DNA of 64,000 nt from Hevea brasiliensis (lineage: Eukaryota; Streptophyta; Magnoliopsida; Malpighiales; Euphorbiaceae): the NCBI RefSeq assembly GCF_030052815.1, contig NC_079501.1, positions 80,806,979 through 80,870,978 of the forward strand, in the 5' to 3' direction. Position numbers and translations under genes: made by a program. This document shows, piece after piece, positions 21,601 through 33,010 of this stretch. Under the pieces are notes generated by a model, which had not been told where the DNA came from, did no database searches, and worked only from the letters and a program-made list of their open reading frames with translations. Each line of letters begins with the position of its first letter. Within the stretch, counting starts at the first letter, position 1.

Positions 21601-22860
21601 GATAAGGGGTTCATACGCCCCAGTGTGTCACCATGGGGAGCTCTGGTGCTGTTTGTGAAGAAGAAGGATGGAACCTTGAGATTGTGTATTGATTACCGAC
21701 AGTTGAACAAAGTAACTGTGAAGAATAAATATCCGTTGCCCAGAATTGACGATCTGTTTGATCAGTTGAAGGGAGCCGGTGTATTTTCAAAAATTGATCT
21801 CAGATCAGGGTATCATCAATTAAGGGTAAAGGATGCAGATGTGTCAAAAACTGCATTCAGAACCCGGTATGGGCATTGTGAATTTCTAGTGATGCCGTTT
21901 GGGTTAACAAATGCACCAGCAGCATTTATGGACCTTATGAACTGTATTTGCCATCCATATTTAGATCAGTTTGTAGTGGTCTTTATTGATGATATTCTGG
22001 TGTATTCCAAGACCAGGGAAGAACATGATGAACATTTGAGGATTGTTCTACAAACCCTACGAGAAAAGAAGCTGTATGCTAAGCTGTCCAAGTGTGACTT
22101 CTGGATGAGTGAAATCTCTTTCCTTGGACACATAGTATCAGTAGAGGGGATTAGAGTGGATCCCAAAAAGATAGAAGCAGTGATGGAATGGAAGCCTCCC
22201 AGAAATACAACTGAGGTCAGAAGTTTCTTGGGGCTAGCTGGGTATTACAGAAGATTTGTGAAGGGGTTCTCTCTTATAGCTGCTTTAATGACCAAGTTGT
22301 TGCACAAAAATGTGAAATTTGGCTAGAATGACAAGTGCCAAGCCAGTTTTGAGAGGCTGAAGGCTATGTTGATAGAAGCACCAGTGTTAACACAGCCAGT
22401 GTTGGGAAAAGACTTTGTGGTTTATAGTGATGCCTCGCATAATGGGTTAGGGTGTGTATTGATGCAAGAGGGGAAAGTGGTCGCTTATGCTTCCAGACAG
22501 TTAAGGCCACATGAACAGAACTACCCTACTCATGACTTAGAGTTAGCAGCAATTATCTTCGCACTGAAGATATGGAGGCATTATTTATATGGTGAAAAAT
22601 GCTACATATATACAGACCACAAAAGTCTAAAATATTTGCCAACCCAGAAGGAGCTCAATCTTAGACAGAGGCGATGGATTGAGTTCTTAAAGGACTATGA
22701 TTGTGTGATAGATTATCATCCTGGGAAGGCAAATGTAGTTGCTGATGCTTTGATTAGGAAGTCCATCACAGCTTTAAGATCACTAAATGCCCGTCTGTCC
22801 TTAGCTCAAGATGGAGCTATTTTGGCTGAGTTACAAGTGAGGCCAACCCTGCTACAGTAG
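21601..22860 (+). pseudogene. pol: Element D reverse transcriptase and RNase H
   Basis: The open frame 21448-22326 (292 residues) holds [36 protein letters not shown] and the catalytic [10 protein letters not shown] with both Asp residues, making it the best preserved domain of D. A TAG at 22324-22326 (Trp in A and F) separates it from RNase H (22366-22860), which has [19 protein letters not shown] and the TDHKSLKYL motif. The frame ends at TAG 22858-22860. Confidence 0.9.
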
Positions 22861-24280
22861 ATACAAGATGGGCAGAAGGTAGATGAAAAATTAATGGCCA
22901 TTGTGGGTAAAATTCCAGAGGGAAAGGAAACTGATTATGAGGTGAAAGCAGATGGGTGTCTATACTACAGAGGAAGAGTATGTGTACCAGATGATGGGGA
23001 ATTGAAGACTAGTATTCTGAAAGAAGCACACACTAGTGTTTATGCTATGCACCCGGGAAGCACAAAAATGTATAATGATTTGAAGCCTCATTATTGGTGC
23101 CATGGTATGAAGAAGGATATAGCTAACTATGTTACTAAGTATTTGACATGTTAGCAAGTTAAAGCAGAATATCAAGTTCCATCAGAATTGCTACAGCCTA
23201 TAAGCATACTTGAATGGAAATAGGACCGGGTCACTATGGATTTTGTTAGTGGTCTACCTCTCACCCAAAAGAAGCATGAAGCAGTATGGGTGATAATGGA
23301 TAGATTGACGAAGTCAACACATTTTCTGCCAGTTAGGACTGACTATTCACTGAAGAAGCTAGCAGAATTGTATATCAGTGAGATAGTTAGACTGCATGGA
23401 ATCCCACTTTCCATCATATCTGATCAAGACCCAAGGTTTACATTGAGATTCTGGAAAAAGTTGTAAGAAGCCTTAGGCACACAACTCTGCTTTAGCACAG
23501 CCTTTTATCCTCAGACGGATGGACAGTCGGAACGAGTAATCCAGGTAAACCTAAAAACTAATTGAATTTTCACAATTAACAAATTGAAATGATAGTAACA
23601 ATGTGAATTATGTGATAGATCCTGGAGGATATGCTGAGGAGTTGTGTCATTAAGTTTGAGGGGAGTTGGGATAGATATCTTCCACTGGTAGAATTTGCAT
23701 ATAATAATAGCTATCAAGCTAGCATTCAAATGGCCCCATATGAAGCACTGTATGGGAGGAAGTGTAGAACCCCAGTGTGTTGGACTGAATTGGGTGAAGA
23801 TAAGCTGGTAGGACCAAACCTGGTGAAATAGATGGAGGAGAAAGTGAAGATAATCAAAGCTAATTTGAAGGTTACCTCAGATAGACAAAAATCTTATGCC
23901 GACTTGAAGAGAAAAGAGATAGAGTATGCAGTTGGGGACAAAGTGTTTCTCAAAGTCTCACCGTGGAAGAAAGTACTGAGGTTTGGCAGAAAGGGTAAGT
24001 TAAGTCCTAGGTTCATTGGCCCATATGAAGTCATTGAACGTGTGGGACCAGTGGCCCTTCACATGTCATCTCCATGGAAGAGATTGAAATCCAATCGGAC
24101 TTAACATATGCAGAAGAAACCATACAGATCTTGGCTCGGGAAGTGAAAGAACTAAGAAATAAACAAATTCCATTGGTGAAAGTACTTTGGAGGCACTACA
24201 ATACTGAGGAGGCAACTTGGGAAAGTGAAGAGACGATGAGGCAACAGTTCCCTCAACTGTTTGCATTAGGTAAATTTTGA
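22861..24280 (+). pseudogene. pol: Element D integrase and chromodomain (broken)
   Basis: HHCC region 23020-23160, core with TMDFVSGLP (about 23236) and SDQDPRF (about 23420), GQSERVIQ ending at 23544, putative intron 23545-23618, then ILEDMLRSC. Stops at 23152-23154, near 23221, near 23464 and at 23829-23831. Compared with A, about 83 bp are missing at 24057/24058, removing YRLALPPEL through the SMLRRYRSD motif and shifting the frame. The chromodomain end (24074-24280) is otherwise open and stops at TGA 24278-24280. Confidence 0.87.
23545..23618 (+). other. Putative 74-bp GT-AG intron in element D integrase
   Basis: Starts GTAAACCTAAAAAC right after the CAG of VIQ and ends TTATGTGATAG right before ATCCTGGAG (ILE). 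It is A+T-rich with in-frame stops. The length is not a multiple of three, so it must be removed for the frame to continue. It is at the same position as in A and F. Confidence 0.65.
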
Positions 24281-24296
24281 GGACGAAATTTTTATT

Positions 24297-24309
24297 AGAG
24301 GGGAATAGT
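24297..24309 (+). other. Polypurine tract of element D
   Basis: AGAGGGGAATAGT directly before the LTR start TGTAACATCC at 24310. Confidence 0.85.
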
Positions 24310-27140
24310 TGTAACATCCTCACTTTAGCTAGTCTGTATAGTCTACTGTTTCGGCTACCAATGTCAGTCTGGGCTGTTAGAATGTTTGAAATTATAATTA
24401 GACTAGAGTGGGGAGTTATAAAGAAACCAAAGAATGCTCATAAAAATCAAGGAAAATTTTTAGAAACGAAATACACTAAGGTTAAACGAGTCGAAACCCC
24501 AGTGATGAGTAACCCGAAGGGGAAGTGACCGTGAAGGCCGTTAGCAACCCTAAACTCGGGGAAAACTTCATAAAATAATTTTTCGGACCTCAGGAAAGGA
24601 TTATTGGAGTTCCCATGACAATAGAATGTTAAGAAAACACAAGGAAAATTTAATCAATCTGTACACATAATTTTGGCTCGTTAAGCCAAACGGACGACAT
24701 TTTGGTCATTTCGTCTTCAGAGATGATTTTTGACCAACTTATCTATTTATGTAAGTGAATTATATGAAATAAAATATAAACAAATATTGATGAAAAATTA
24801 TTTAAAAATGAATAAGAAAGAAAATGAAAGAAAAAGAAAGTAAATTAGATTTATTACCTAATGCTTATGTAAGCATGAGGTAATTAATTCCTTTGGCCAA
24901 TCAAATTTATGAAACACAATTAAAATACATAAAAGAGGGCAGAAATATGGAACAAACTAGCAGCCCTCTCCCTTCTTCAAAACGTCACCCATGCTCTCCC
25001 TCACTCCTCCATAGCCAAGCTCACCAAAAGCTTGCTTTCCCTAGTTTTCTTCCAACAAAAACCCTAAGTGTTAACACAAAAGCTTTCTCTTTCATCTTGG
25101 TGAATTTTTTGGGAGCAAAAAGAAGTGTAAAAGAAGAGTTCTTGCAAGCTTTGGATTAGCTCCATTAGAGGTTGGTGACTAAATTTGATCTTTCTCTTTC
25201 CATTCATGTTGGAGGAGTGAAAATAAGTGTAAATTTAGAAAGAAACTTAACAAACATCATGTGTATGCCCATCCCAAAATTTCAGCATCCTTGAACTTGG
25301 TTGAGTTTTGTAGATTTATGAGAATTAAAATGATATTGTGGTTGCCTTTAACAATAATATATATTATTTAGGATAATGAAAGGAAGGTAAATGCATGATT
25401 GGAGATATTAGGGTTAGGGTTTAAGCATGAACTTGAGACCTTGATAATGTAATGGTGAAAGTCAGTTTTAATGGTCAATTATTGACCATTTGGATGTGTG
25501 TGAATGAGAAATGAAGTGGTTTGTATAGTGGGAATTGAGGTTAGTGTGGCTGCCCTTGGTGACCTGCAGGACTAGGCATGAGTCTAGCAGGTTTGGGCCG
25601 CAATAACTAGAGTTGTAGAGGTTCAATTGGTGCAAGGCCAATTGGAAATGAAATTAGACACATAATGGCACAACTTTGGTGAAGAAACCATGCCCATAAA
25701 ACCAAACCAAGTTGACCTAAAGATTGCCCTAATCCGGATGACCTGCATTCTGCCTGGGCAAAATGACTAAATGAACAATATTTAGTCATTTGGCCATAAC
25801 TCAGTGTAGAAAGGTCCAATTGACTTGAAATTTTACCAGAAAGAAGCTGAGATATAGGCCTACAACTTTCATGAAGAAACCTAACCCAAATTATGACCAT
25901 AACATATTCAAAAAGTGACCTGCAATCACTGCTCAAAATACTATATATTTGGTCAGTCCAGAAAATCTGGAAAATTTGTAATCCGGCTAGTTGTGGCTTT
26001 TGGGCCAAAACTTGAGCTACAAACTCCAAATGGAGTGATTCAAAAAAATAAATGTAACTAGACAAAATAAAGAACAACTTTCATGTTGACTACTTTGCCA
26101 AATTCCCACTGCAAAAATGACTAATGGAACAGTAAATACAAAGCTTGAAATCTAAAAATTTTGAACAATTAACATTAAGCTTAGAAATGGTATTGGCAAC
26201 CAATACCAACAATTTTAGAATGCAAAATGTGATATGTTGGGAGTATTAAAACCAATGTACCTATTGTCCATGTAAAAGTCAATATTTTTGTTGACTAATG
26301 AATTGAATAGTAACACCTAAACTTGAATTTCAAGAATTATATAATTTAAGAGTGTAACATGTCCTAGTACACCTAGCAAGATTGGTTTGGATAGGTTGGC
26401 ATGCCAATAAGGTTCTGTTAGCAGTACTGCATATGGCTTCATGCCATTCTTTGTTTTATGGCCTCACGTGCCATTCTGTGACATAATAGCCTTTGGCTAT
26501 GTTGATTGAGTTGTTATACTTGGTTTTATCCCTGATAATTATTACAACTTATTAGCTGTTCTGTTGCACACCGGGAGACACAATGTGACTGATGGTGTGA
26601 TGGTCCGACGTAGTTAGTACCCAGTGCTAGTTTACCTGTTTATCCAGTCTAGTCGACTAGTATGGGTTACTCGGGCAATGATAATGAATCTTACAAATTT
26701 TTAATCAAATTATACTGTAATAAATGCCAGAAATTAAGTCTACAAAAAATGTAAACATACATTTTGCATATTTATATTATTTTAGTTATTTTATTTTATA
26801 TTGTCACCACTAAGCATAATTGCTTAGCGCGTCGCTTTTGCCATGCGCAGGTACTGGAGACGTAGCTGGGGAGTCCAGCAGACCTCATACAAGGTGAGCT
26901 TTCAGATCTGCACACGGAGTTCAGAGTCACCTCACATTTACAGTGTTTTGGTAGGACATTAGGACTTTGGGTTGTATTTTGTATTTTTCATTTTGTATTA
27001 GTTTTGATTGTAATTACAAACTCTTGAGCTTATAAGATAATGTAAATATATGAAATTTCATGTTATTGAAATTTTCTGTATATTATGTTGAAAAATGAAA
27101 TGTTGAGAAATATTCATGAATGTGCTTCAAGTGATGATGT
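24310..27140 (+). repeat. 3' LTR of element D (end lost at E insertion)
   Basis: Starts TGTAACA. It matches the D 5' LTR from 24496 onward, including the palindrome (24853-24884), the leader, the decayed donor AGAG|GTTGGTG (25171), and the cassette with its variant hairpin (25761-25791). It stops at GTGATGATGT where E begins at 27141; the 5' LTR continues about 305 bp further. The five bases before E are gatgt. Confidence 0.92.
25761..25791. repeat. Cassette hairpin, 3' LTR of D (variant stem)
   Basis: AAATGACTAAAT, seven bases, exact reverse complement. Identical to the copy in the D 5' LTR. Confidence 0.85.
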
Positions 27141-29420
27141 TGTCACACCCTACAACTCGTAAGATGTAACATGCTCCCGTAGTACACCTAATGAATTACC
27201 GTACATCTCCTACCGGTAACCCATTAAATATACTACAAGGGATTTTAAAATAATTTTCGTTCATTTTTAAATTGGTGGGTAAATTTTTTTTTTTCAGATT
27301 TTAAAAACCTTTAATTAAAATCCAAACATAAATTAAATTTTTAGATATTTAAAATCTCCGCAATTTTTACAAAAATTTCAGCAGAGTGCCGTTTGTATTT
27401 TGAGAAAACAGTTCTTCAAAACCTGAAAAGAAAGACACTCTCAATATTTTTCTCAATCGCAACTCCATTATTCAATCTCATTTCAAAAATCAACACAAGC
27501 AACTCAATACACAGTTTAAATTAAATCAAACATTGAAACCTCTCATTAAAGTAACAAATTTAATATTTACATTCATGGGATCATAAAAAATTTAGTAGTG
27601 CAAAACTTTATAAATACATAAAATCTCAAGATAACCTTATAATAATTTGTATTTCATTACAATCCAAAAATATATTACAAAAGAGTTGGTACAACTGCTC
27701 AAAGTAAATTTCATACATACAATTACAGAATTACATCAAAATCTAAAGTACAATGGTATGCCTATGATATACCCGAAGATAGTCTCACTATGCCTTTCAG
27801 TAATCTTGCTCAGCTGCTTTATATTTTCTTTCACCTGCGACAGCATACAAAACTATCACTGAGTGGTGAACTCAGTGGTGCACAAACTAATAATTTAAAA
27901 CTTAATACAAGTTATGCTTGACAATTCATAACAAATAAAATTTTAAAATTTCTAAATTCTTCAAAATTCATAACATTCATAAATCAATATTTTCATTCAT
28001 GCAAATTATTCATTTGAATAACATTTTGATCAAATTATAACTATTTATCTATATTTCTTTTTAATCTCGAAACAATACGAAAATATTTTGAATCACTGAC
28101 AAATTATTTATTTCAACCACAATTTACAAACTATGCATAATTTAAAGGACGTTGCCAACAATTCACACAGTTGAACCCATGACCCAAAATTTAAATAGAT
28201 GCCGTGTTGTACACCACGACATTTCACACTCTCCCAATAACTGAGGCTAAAAAGGAGGAACAAAGACTAGGTAGTATATATGGGTACTCATTCAAACTCT
28301 TCCCCAACTGGCAAGCTAGAGAGAAAGGAACTCGCCCCATCTAGTGGAGGAGATATCTCACTAGACAAGCTATTGAGAATTCACAACATATTTTGCCATG
28401 TCAACTGTGGTTTCAAATCATATTCAAAACAATTTTTTTTTTATTTACAAAGTGTTTACAAATCATCAACATATTTAATCATCATAAATGCATTCTCAAG
28501 GTTGGCAACACATCAAACTTAAAATTTACAATCCTCAAAACCATGCAATAAATCCTTAAATGCATAAAAAAAAAATTACATTTAATTTATACAATTTCAT
28601 TCAACAAATTAAAATCCTCAACACAACAAAATTATAAATCATAAAATAAACTTGTTCAAATCAATTTAGAAGTGAAAAGTAACAAAAAAGTAAGTTGTGC
28701 ACAAACCTTATACGAGTTGCCTCTTGGCCTAAACTCGATGTCTCGGGTTTTTTCCTTGTATTCTTTTCCACTGAAACACACAGTTTCACAGTGTTTCAGT
28801 ATCACCATTTATCATAACTCCAAAAGTAAATTCAAATCTACTTATACCTAGCTTTAATATGCTAAACTTGACGTTCTTTAAAATTTGCGTTTCGGGGTTA
28901 CTATTCATGACACTATTCAAGTCAATTTGTTGACTTTCTAAGGCTTAATAGGTATGGGAATTCCAACTTCACCCACATACCACATTTTGGTTACTAAATT
29001 TGTTGGTTTTGGTTGTTTACTCAAAATCTAAGTCTTTTAGGCAAATTTGCAAATTTTCAGTTTTGGTGCCTTATGTTGCACTGTTCCATTAGTCAATTTT
29101 TTGTTAGAATTTTGCAAAACTTTCTTCATAGAAAATGTTCCCTATTGTCTTAACTTTATTCTCCTTTTTGAATCACTCCATTTAGAGTTTTGTAGCTCAA
29201 GTTATAGCTAGTTGAATCATGGCTACCGGATTGGACTTAACCCATATTTTTGGGCACCAAACTGGTTCTGGCAGTTGTAGGTCACCAACTTTGAGTGGCC
29301 AAATGACTTGGTTAATGGCATAATTTGGGTTTGTGTTTTTCATGAAAGTTTTAGGTCTATATCGCAACTGTTCGCTGGTAAAATTTCAGGTCATTTAGAC
29401 CTGCCTAGCTCAAGTAATGG

Positions 29421-29447
29421 CCAAATGAACAAACACTGTTCATTTGG
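29421..29447. repeat. Cassette hairpin, LTR of E
   Basis: CCAAATGAACA, loop aacac, exact reverse complement: an 11 bp stem. Confidence 0.87.
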
Positions 29448-29888
29448 TCATTTTTGTACAGGTCAGACTGAGAAAATCCGGATTTTGTCAATTTGTTCAC
29501 ATGGTTTTGGTCACTTTTTGGGCATAATTCCTAAATAAAAATTGTGTCATTTTGTGTCTATTTTCATTCCCAATTGGCCTCACACCAATTGGACTTGTAA
29601 ATTTTCAGTTTTGGTCCCTCAAAGGGACCTTGGTCCTGCTGCCTGCAGCATGACCCTAAGCAATCCAAATTTGCATTTGGTTCCAATGCTTCTAACATAC
29701 TCCAATTTGTCACAAATGACCATTTCTCACATCAAACCAAGTCCAACACACCATTTAACACATTCTCACATTTTTTTCTTCTAAAACCTAGGTGCCAAAC
29801 CCTAGGTGCCAAACCCTAATTTTCATGCTTAGCTCAATTCATGCAATTAAGGTATCTAAACATTCTCTGCACACTTAATTGAACTTGT

Positions 29889-31495
29889 TGTTAGTAGTAT
29901 GCCCTAGAGCATATCATTTAGTATGTATCTTGTATATATTTTTATTAATAAAAGGCATTTCCACTTTTCCATTTACATAATATATTTATGTGTAATAGAA
30001 AAGGTCCATTGATATTTTGTTAGAAATATTATTCTTAAGTTGTTAAGAATATGAGTGACAATATTTCTAGCACAAAGTATCATAAATAGGTTCACAATCG
30101 AGGATACTTCATAATAAGGACATGACTTATCCAGAAAGATTGTATTCATGTTTATTCCCAAGTTATTTATATGATATATAAATAAGATGGAATGGTGAGT
30201 CTCATGCCATATGACAAACATGATAGGCACTTATAAATGATAAGTAGGCCGAACCAGTGACACTTATGACAAGCACATGGAGTTTACTCTTGTCAATGTT
30301 TTGTCATAAATCATATCAGTGCATATAATCTTTAGACCTGAGATAGCACAGTTATCTTGTATATAGGTAGTTTGAGTTTGATACTGCTTTCATACTTGTA
30401 CTGTGTATGGGTATATGGGCATCTGTTGGCTCCTACTAGTTATATATGGAGGTAGGTGTTGATCAAGATGGAATATGTTCCTCTAAGTAAATAGAGATAA
30501 AATCCTATGTTCATTTAATTGTTCTTGATGTTTCAAGTTCCTGGCCAGGACAGATAGATTTATTCAGAAAAGAGTTTCTGATGAGAAAATCTTTTTAATC
30601 AAGAACTGGAATTAAAAGAGAACATAATATTCATAGCAAATGGAGTTTGACATAAACCATGACTCCGGCTTGAGTTGGGATTTTGTAACAGAGAGATTCT
30701 AGTGCATGGTAACATATGATTATAGGTTCATTTAAGGTAAACCTTATTACTAATTGGGTGGCCATGGCATGCTATGCTAGGTTTTAACCATGGTCTATGA
30801 GGTTCATAAAATGATTTAGAGAAATCATTTATGGTAAGAAAGAGTTCTGATGATATTAAGAGTTGATATCATGTCTCATTGCCAATTAGTGATGAGCCTA
30901 GTAAGTCACACACATACACAAGTTATCACCTATTTAAATATGATTTAATTAATTAATTAAAGAGTTTAATTGATTAATTAAATAGGTTTGGTTTGCAATT
31001 AGATTGCAAAGTCCCTAGCATGACTTGAAACCAAATCTAGATTATTGGATGTATAATATAAGTTAAATTTATATTTAAAGTGTTTAAATATGAATTTAAT
31101 TAATGAGAAATTAATTAATAGAGATTAATTAATTAATTTATATTTGATATAAATTAATTAGAAGAAGAAAATAATTATTTTGGGTTAAGAACTCAAAATT
31201 AAGACACAGGGGCATTTTGGTCATTTTGCAGTGTGACACGTGGCACCATGAGATGGTGACACATGGGATTACACATAAGCTTGCCAAATGTTTTTTAATC
31301 ATGTAAGATGATTAAAATCAAGATTAAATATAGGTTTGACACTTGGCACAATGTGATTGGGTCACTTAAACCTAGAGCTAATCAAAGGGTGACATGTGGC
31401 AAGGGTTTAATGTGTTAACCTTGCTATTTTATCAAACCAAAACACATCAATTCACACTACCACCATGGCAGCTGAATTTCATTAGGGTTCTAACA
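29889..31495. mobile_element. Copia-like solo LTR, 1607 bp
   Basis: A block with TGTTAG...CTAACA ends, TATCATTTAGTATGTATC near the start, AT-rich ttaattaatt runs near 30950-31150, and a gene-like leader end at TTAGGGTTCTAACA. It interrupts the E LTR and matches no other LTR here. There is no internal coding region, so it is read as a solo LTR, probably copia type from its short inverted ends and general look. The flanks are cttgt on the left and tgctt on the right, so there is no clean target duplication. Orientation was not fixed. Confidence 0.6.
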
Positions 31496-32050
31496 TGCTT
31501 GATTTTATTTCATTTTTCACAATTTTCTAAGTTAATCCAAGTATATATGCGTGAATATAAGGAGAGATTAGATGATTTGAACTAACCTCTTTATGTAGCT
31601 TCTCCCTTTTCAATTTTTCCACCTTCTTCTTAAATTTTTGTTTCTTCAATCTTCTTTTCAAGGCTCAATTACTTGTTTTCTTTAAGGAAAGTAGGGGATT
31701 TAGGGTTGAAATTAGGATTTAGGAAGTTTAACCATAAGCTTTCAAGGTGGAAATTGAGAGAAATTTGTGAGAGAGAGAGATGGTTGAAGTGTGGTGGCAA
31801 AGAGAAGAAGAAGAAGACTAAAAATTGATTTTTTTTTTCTTTTAATTTTAATTGGTCACTTTAGTAGATGATTATCCCATTTTTCAAATTTAAAATTATA
31901 GTTTTATTATGTCTTGCATTATGTCATGCATGATGATGTCATTTTATTATTTTCATTTTCTTTTTCCTTTATTTTTTTAATTTCTCTTTTGTGTTTTTAA
32001 TCTACATTAATTCACAATTATCTAATGATAATTTCAAAATTTTAATTATT

Positions 32051-32084
32051 AAGTTTATTACATCATGCATGATGTAATAAACTT
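32051..32084. repeat. 34-bp perfect palindrome in E LTR
   Basis: The left half AAGTTTATTACATCATG is followed at once by its exact reverse complement, with no loop. Related shorter palindromes lie at the matching place in other LTRs. Confidence 0.9.
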
Positions 32085-32663
32085 TTTCACTTTTTCAACT
32101 TTTTCTTTTTCTTTTTCTTTGCATTTATTTTTCTTTAGTTCTTTAATTTAATTCTTGATCCCAAAATTTTATTTTCTCCGATTTTATTGGACAGTTAGGT
32201 CAGGAGTCAGCTCTCGAAGTTAATTGACCAGATTGTCCCTCGCCGGTTCAACCCGGTTTGCAAATAATTTAATATTTCTTCTGGCTTCCTGACCTAATTA
32301 TTTGACTGGCTTAACAATTCTTTTTTGTGATTTTCTCTTTTCCACTGTGTTCGTAATAGTCCTAAGGATCGCAGCGTCACATTTTACGGTTTGAAATTTG
32401 AGTTTAAATCGACTTCGCAATCCTTCCCGAAAAGGTCACCCATCACTGTGACTCTCGGCTCATTTAACTTCTTATGTTCTGTTTTTCTTATTTATACTTA
32501 ACTAATTAGCAATTACTAATTATTTGTATTCAGGGCTTATCTAGTTGTCTTAAGTGTGGTTCTAATCCCCTTAATTGTTCGGACTGATACCGGTCACCGG
32601 AACAGTAACATATACCAGGCTATATAAATAGGGGTGTTACAATTCTCCCCCCCTTAAAATAAT

Positions 32664-33010
32664 TTTGTCCTCGAAATTTTACCTGGTATCAGTCTCTAAA
32701 TAGTTGTGGGTGCTATCTCCTCATGTCCTATTCACGCTCCTAAGTAGCTTCCTGGCCTGAATGATGGTTCCTTAGCACTTTAACCAATATTATTTACTCA
32801 TCAATTGCTCACCTCGTGTGCCAAGTTTCTTATGAGCTTCTGTCATAAGTTAAATTCAAATTCATTTCAATTTTAGAGGTAAGCAAATCTGTGTGCTAGT
32901 GGATCTACTCTTTCTAGGACCTCGTATGATCCTATGGGTGAGAACTTAGTTTTACTCTTTTCTTATCAAATCTCTTGATCATTTGATGCAACCTTCAGTT
33001 TAGTTTAGAA
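32664..33010 (-). pseudogene. Element E chromodomain/pol 3' remnant
   Basis: On the minus strand the sequence just inside the LTR still resembles the B and C pol end: the GATACCAGGTAAAAT tail, a WNHHSGQEAT-like stretch near 32770-32740, and a GSYEVLERV-like stretch near 32940-32910. Frequent stops and indels leave no open frame. Polypurine-like TTTAAGGGGGGGAG lies at 32643-32658. It shows that E came from a full element. Confidence 0.6.

Larger units (their letters stand above)
16577..27140 (+). mobile_element. Element D: Ty3/gypsy chromovirus, family 1, interrupted at both LTRs
   Basis: Plus-strand element with a 5' LTR cut by B, intact internal order (19530-24309) and a 3' LTR cut by E. 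The LTR parts 16581-19225 and 24496-27140 match closely at an offset of about 7915. The internal part is related to A and F, but D has many more stops, mostly CAG/CAA to TAG/TAA, so it is older. The last 0.3 kb of its 3' LTR is not found after E. Confidence 0.93.
27141..32641 (-). repeat. 3' LTR of element E with nested solo LTR
   Basis: Begins TGTCACACCCTAC and ends GGGGTGTTACA on the plus strand. Without the nested 1607 bp block it is about 3.9 kb, somewhat longer than the B, C and J LTRs, to which it aligns in reverse. It contains the cassette (about 28900-29620), the hairpin 29421-29447, a donor-like AGAG|GTTAGT (minus strand, intron side from 31586) and a 34 bp perfect palindrome at 32051-32084. 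Confidence 0.9.

Noticed and set aside
27647..28522. Plus-strand open frames in the E LTR
   Set aside because: Antisense to the LTR, in low-complexity AT-rich sequence, with no recognisable domain.
29783..29820. Telomere-like AAACCCTAG / AAACCCTAA repeats
   Set aside because: Only two to three copies of a 14-base unit (ccctaggtgccaaa); this is a short local duplication, not an interstitial telomere array.
30900..31160. ttaattaatt-rich stretch as a replication origin or matrix region
   Set aside because: Simple AT-rich repeats inside a copia-like LTR; nothing else supports such a role.
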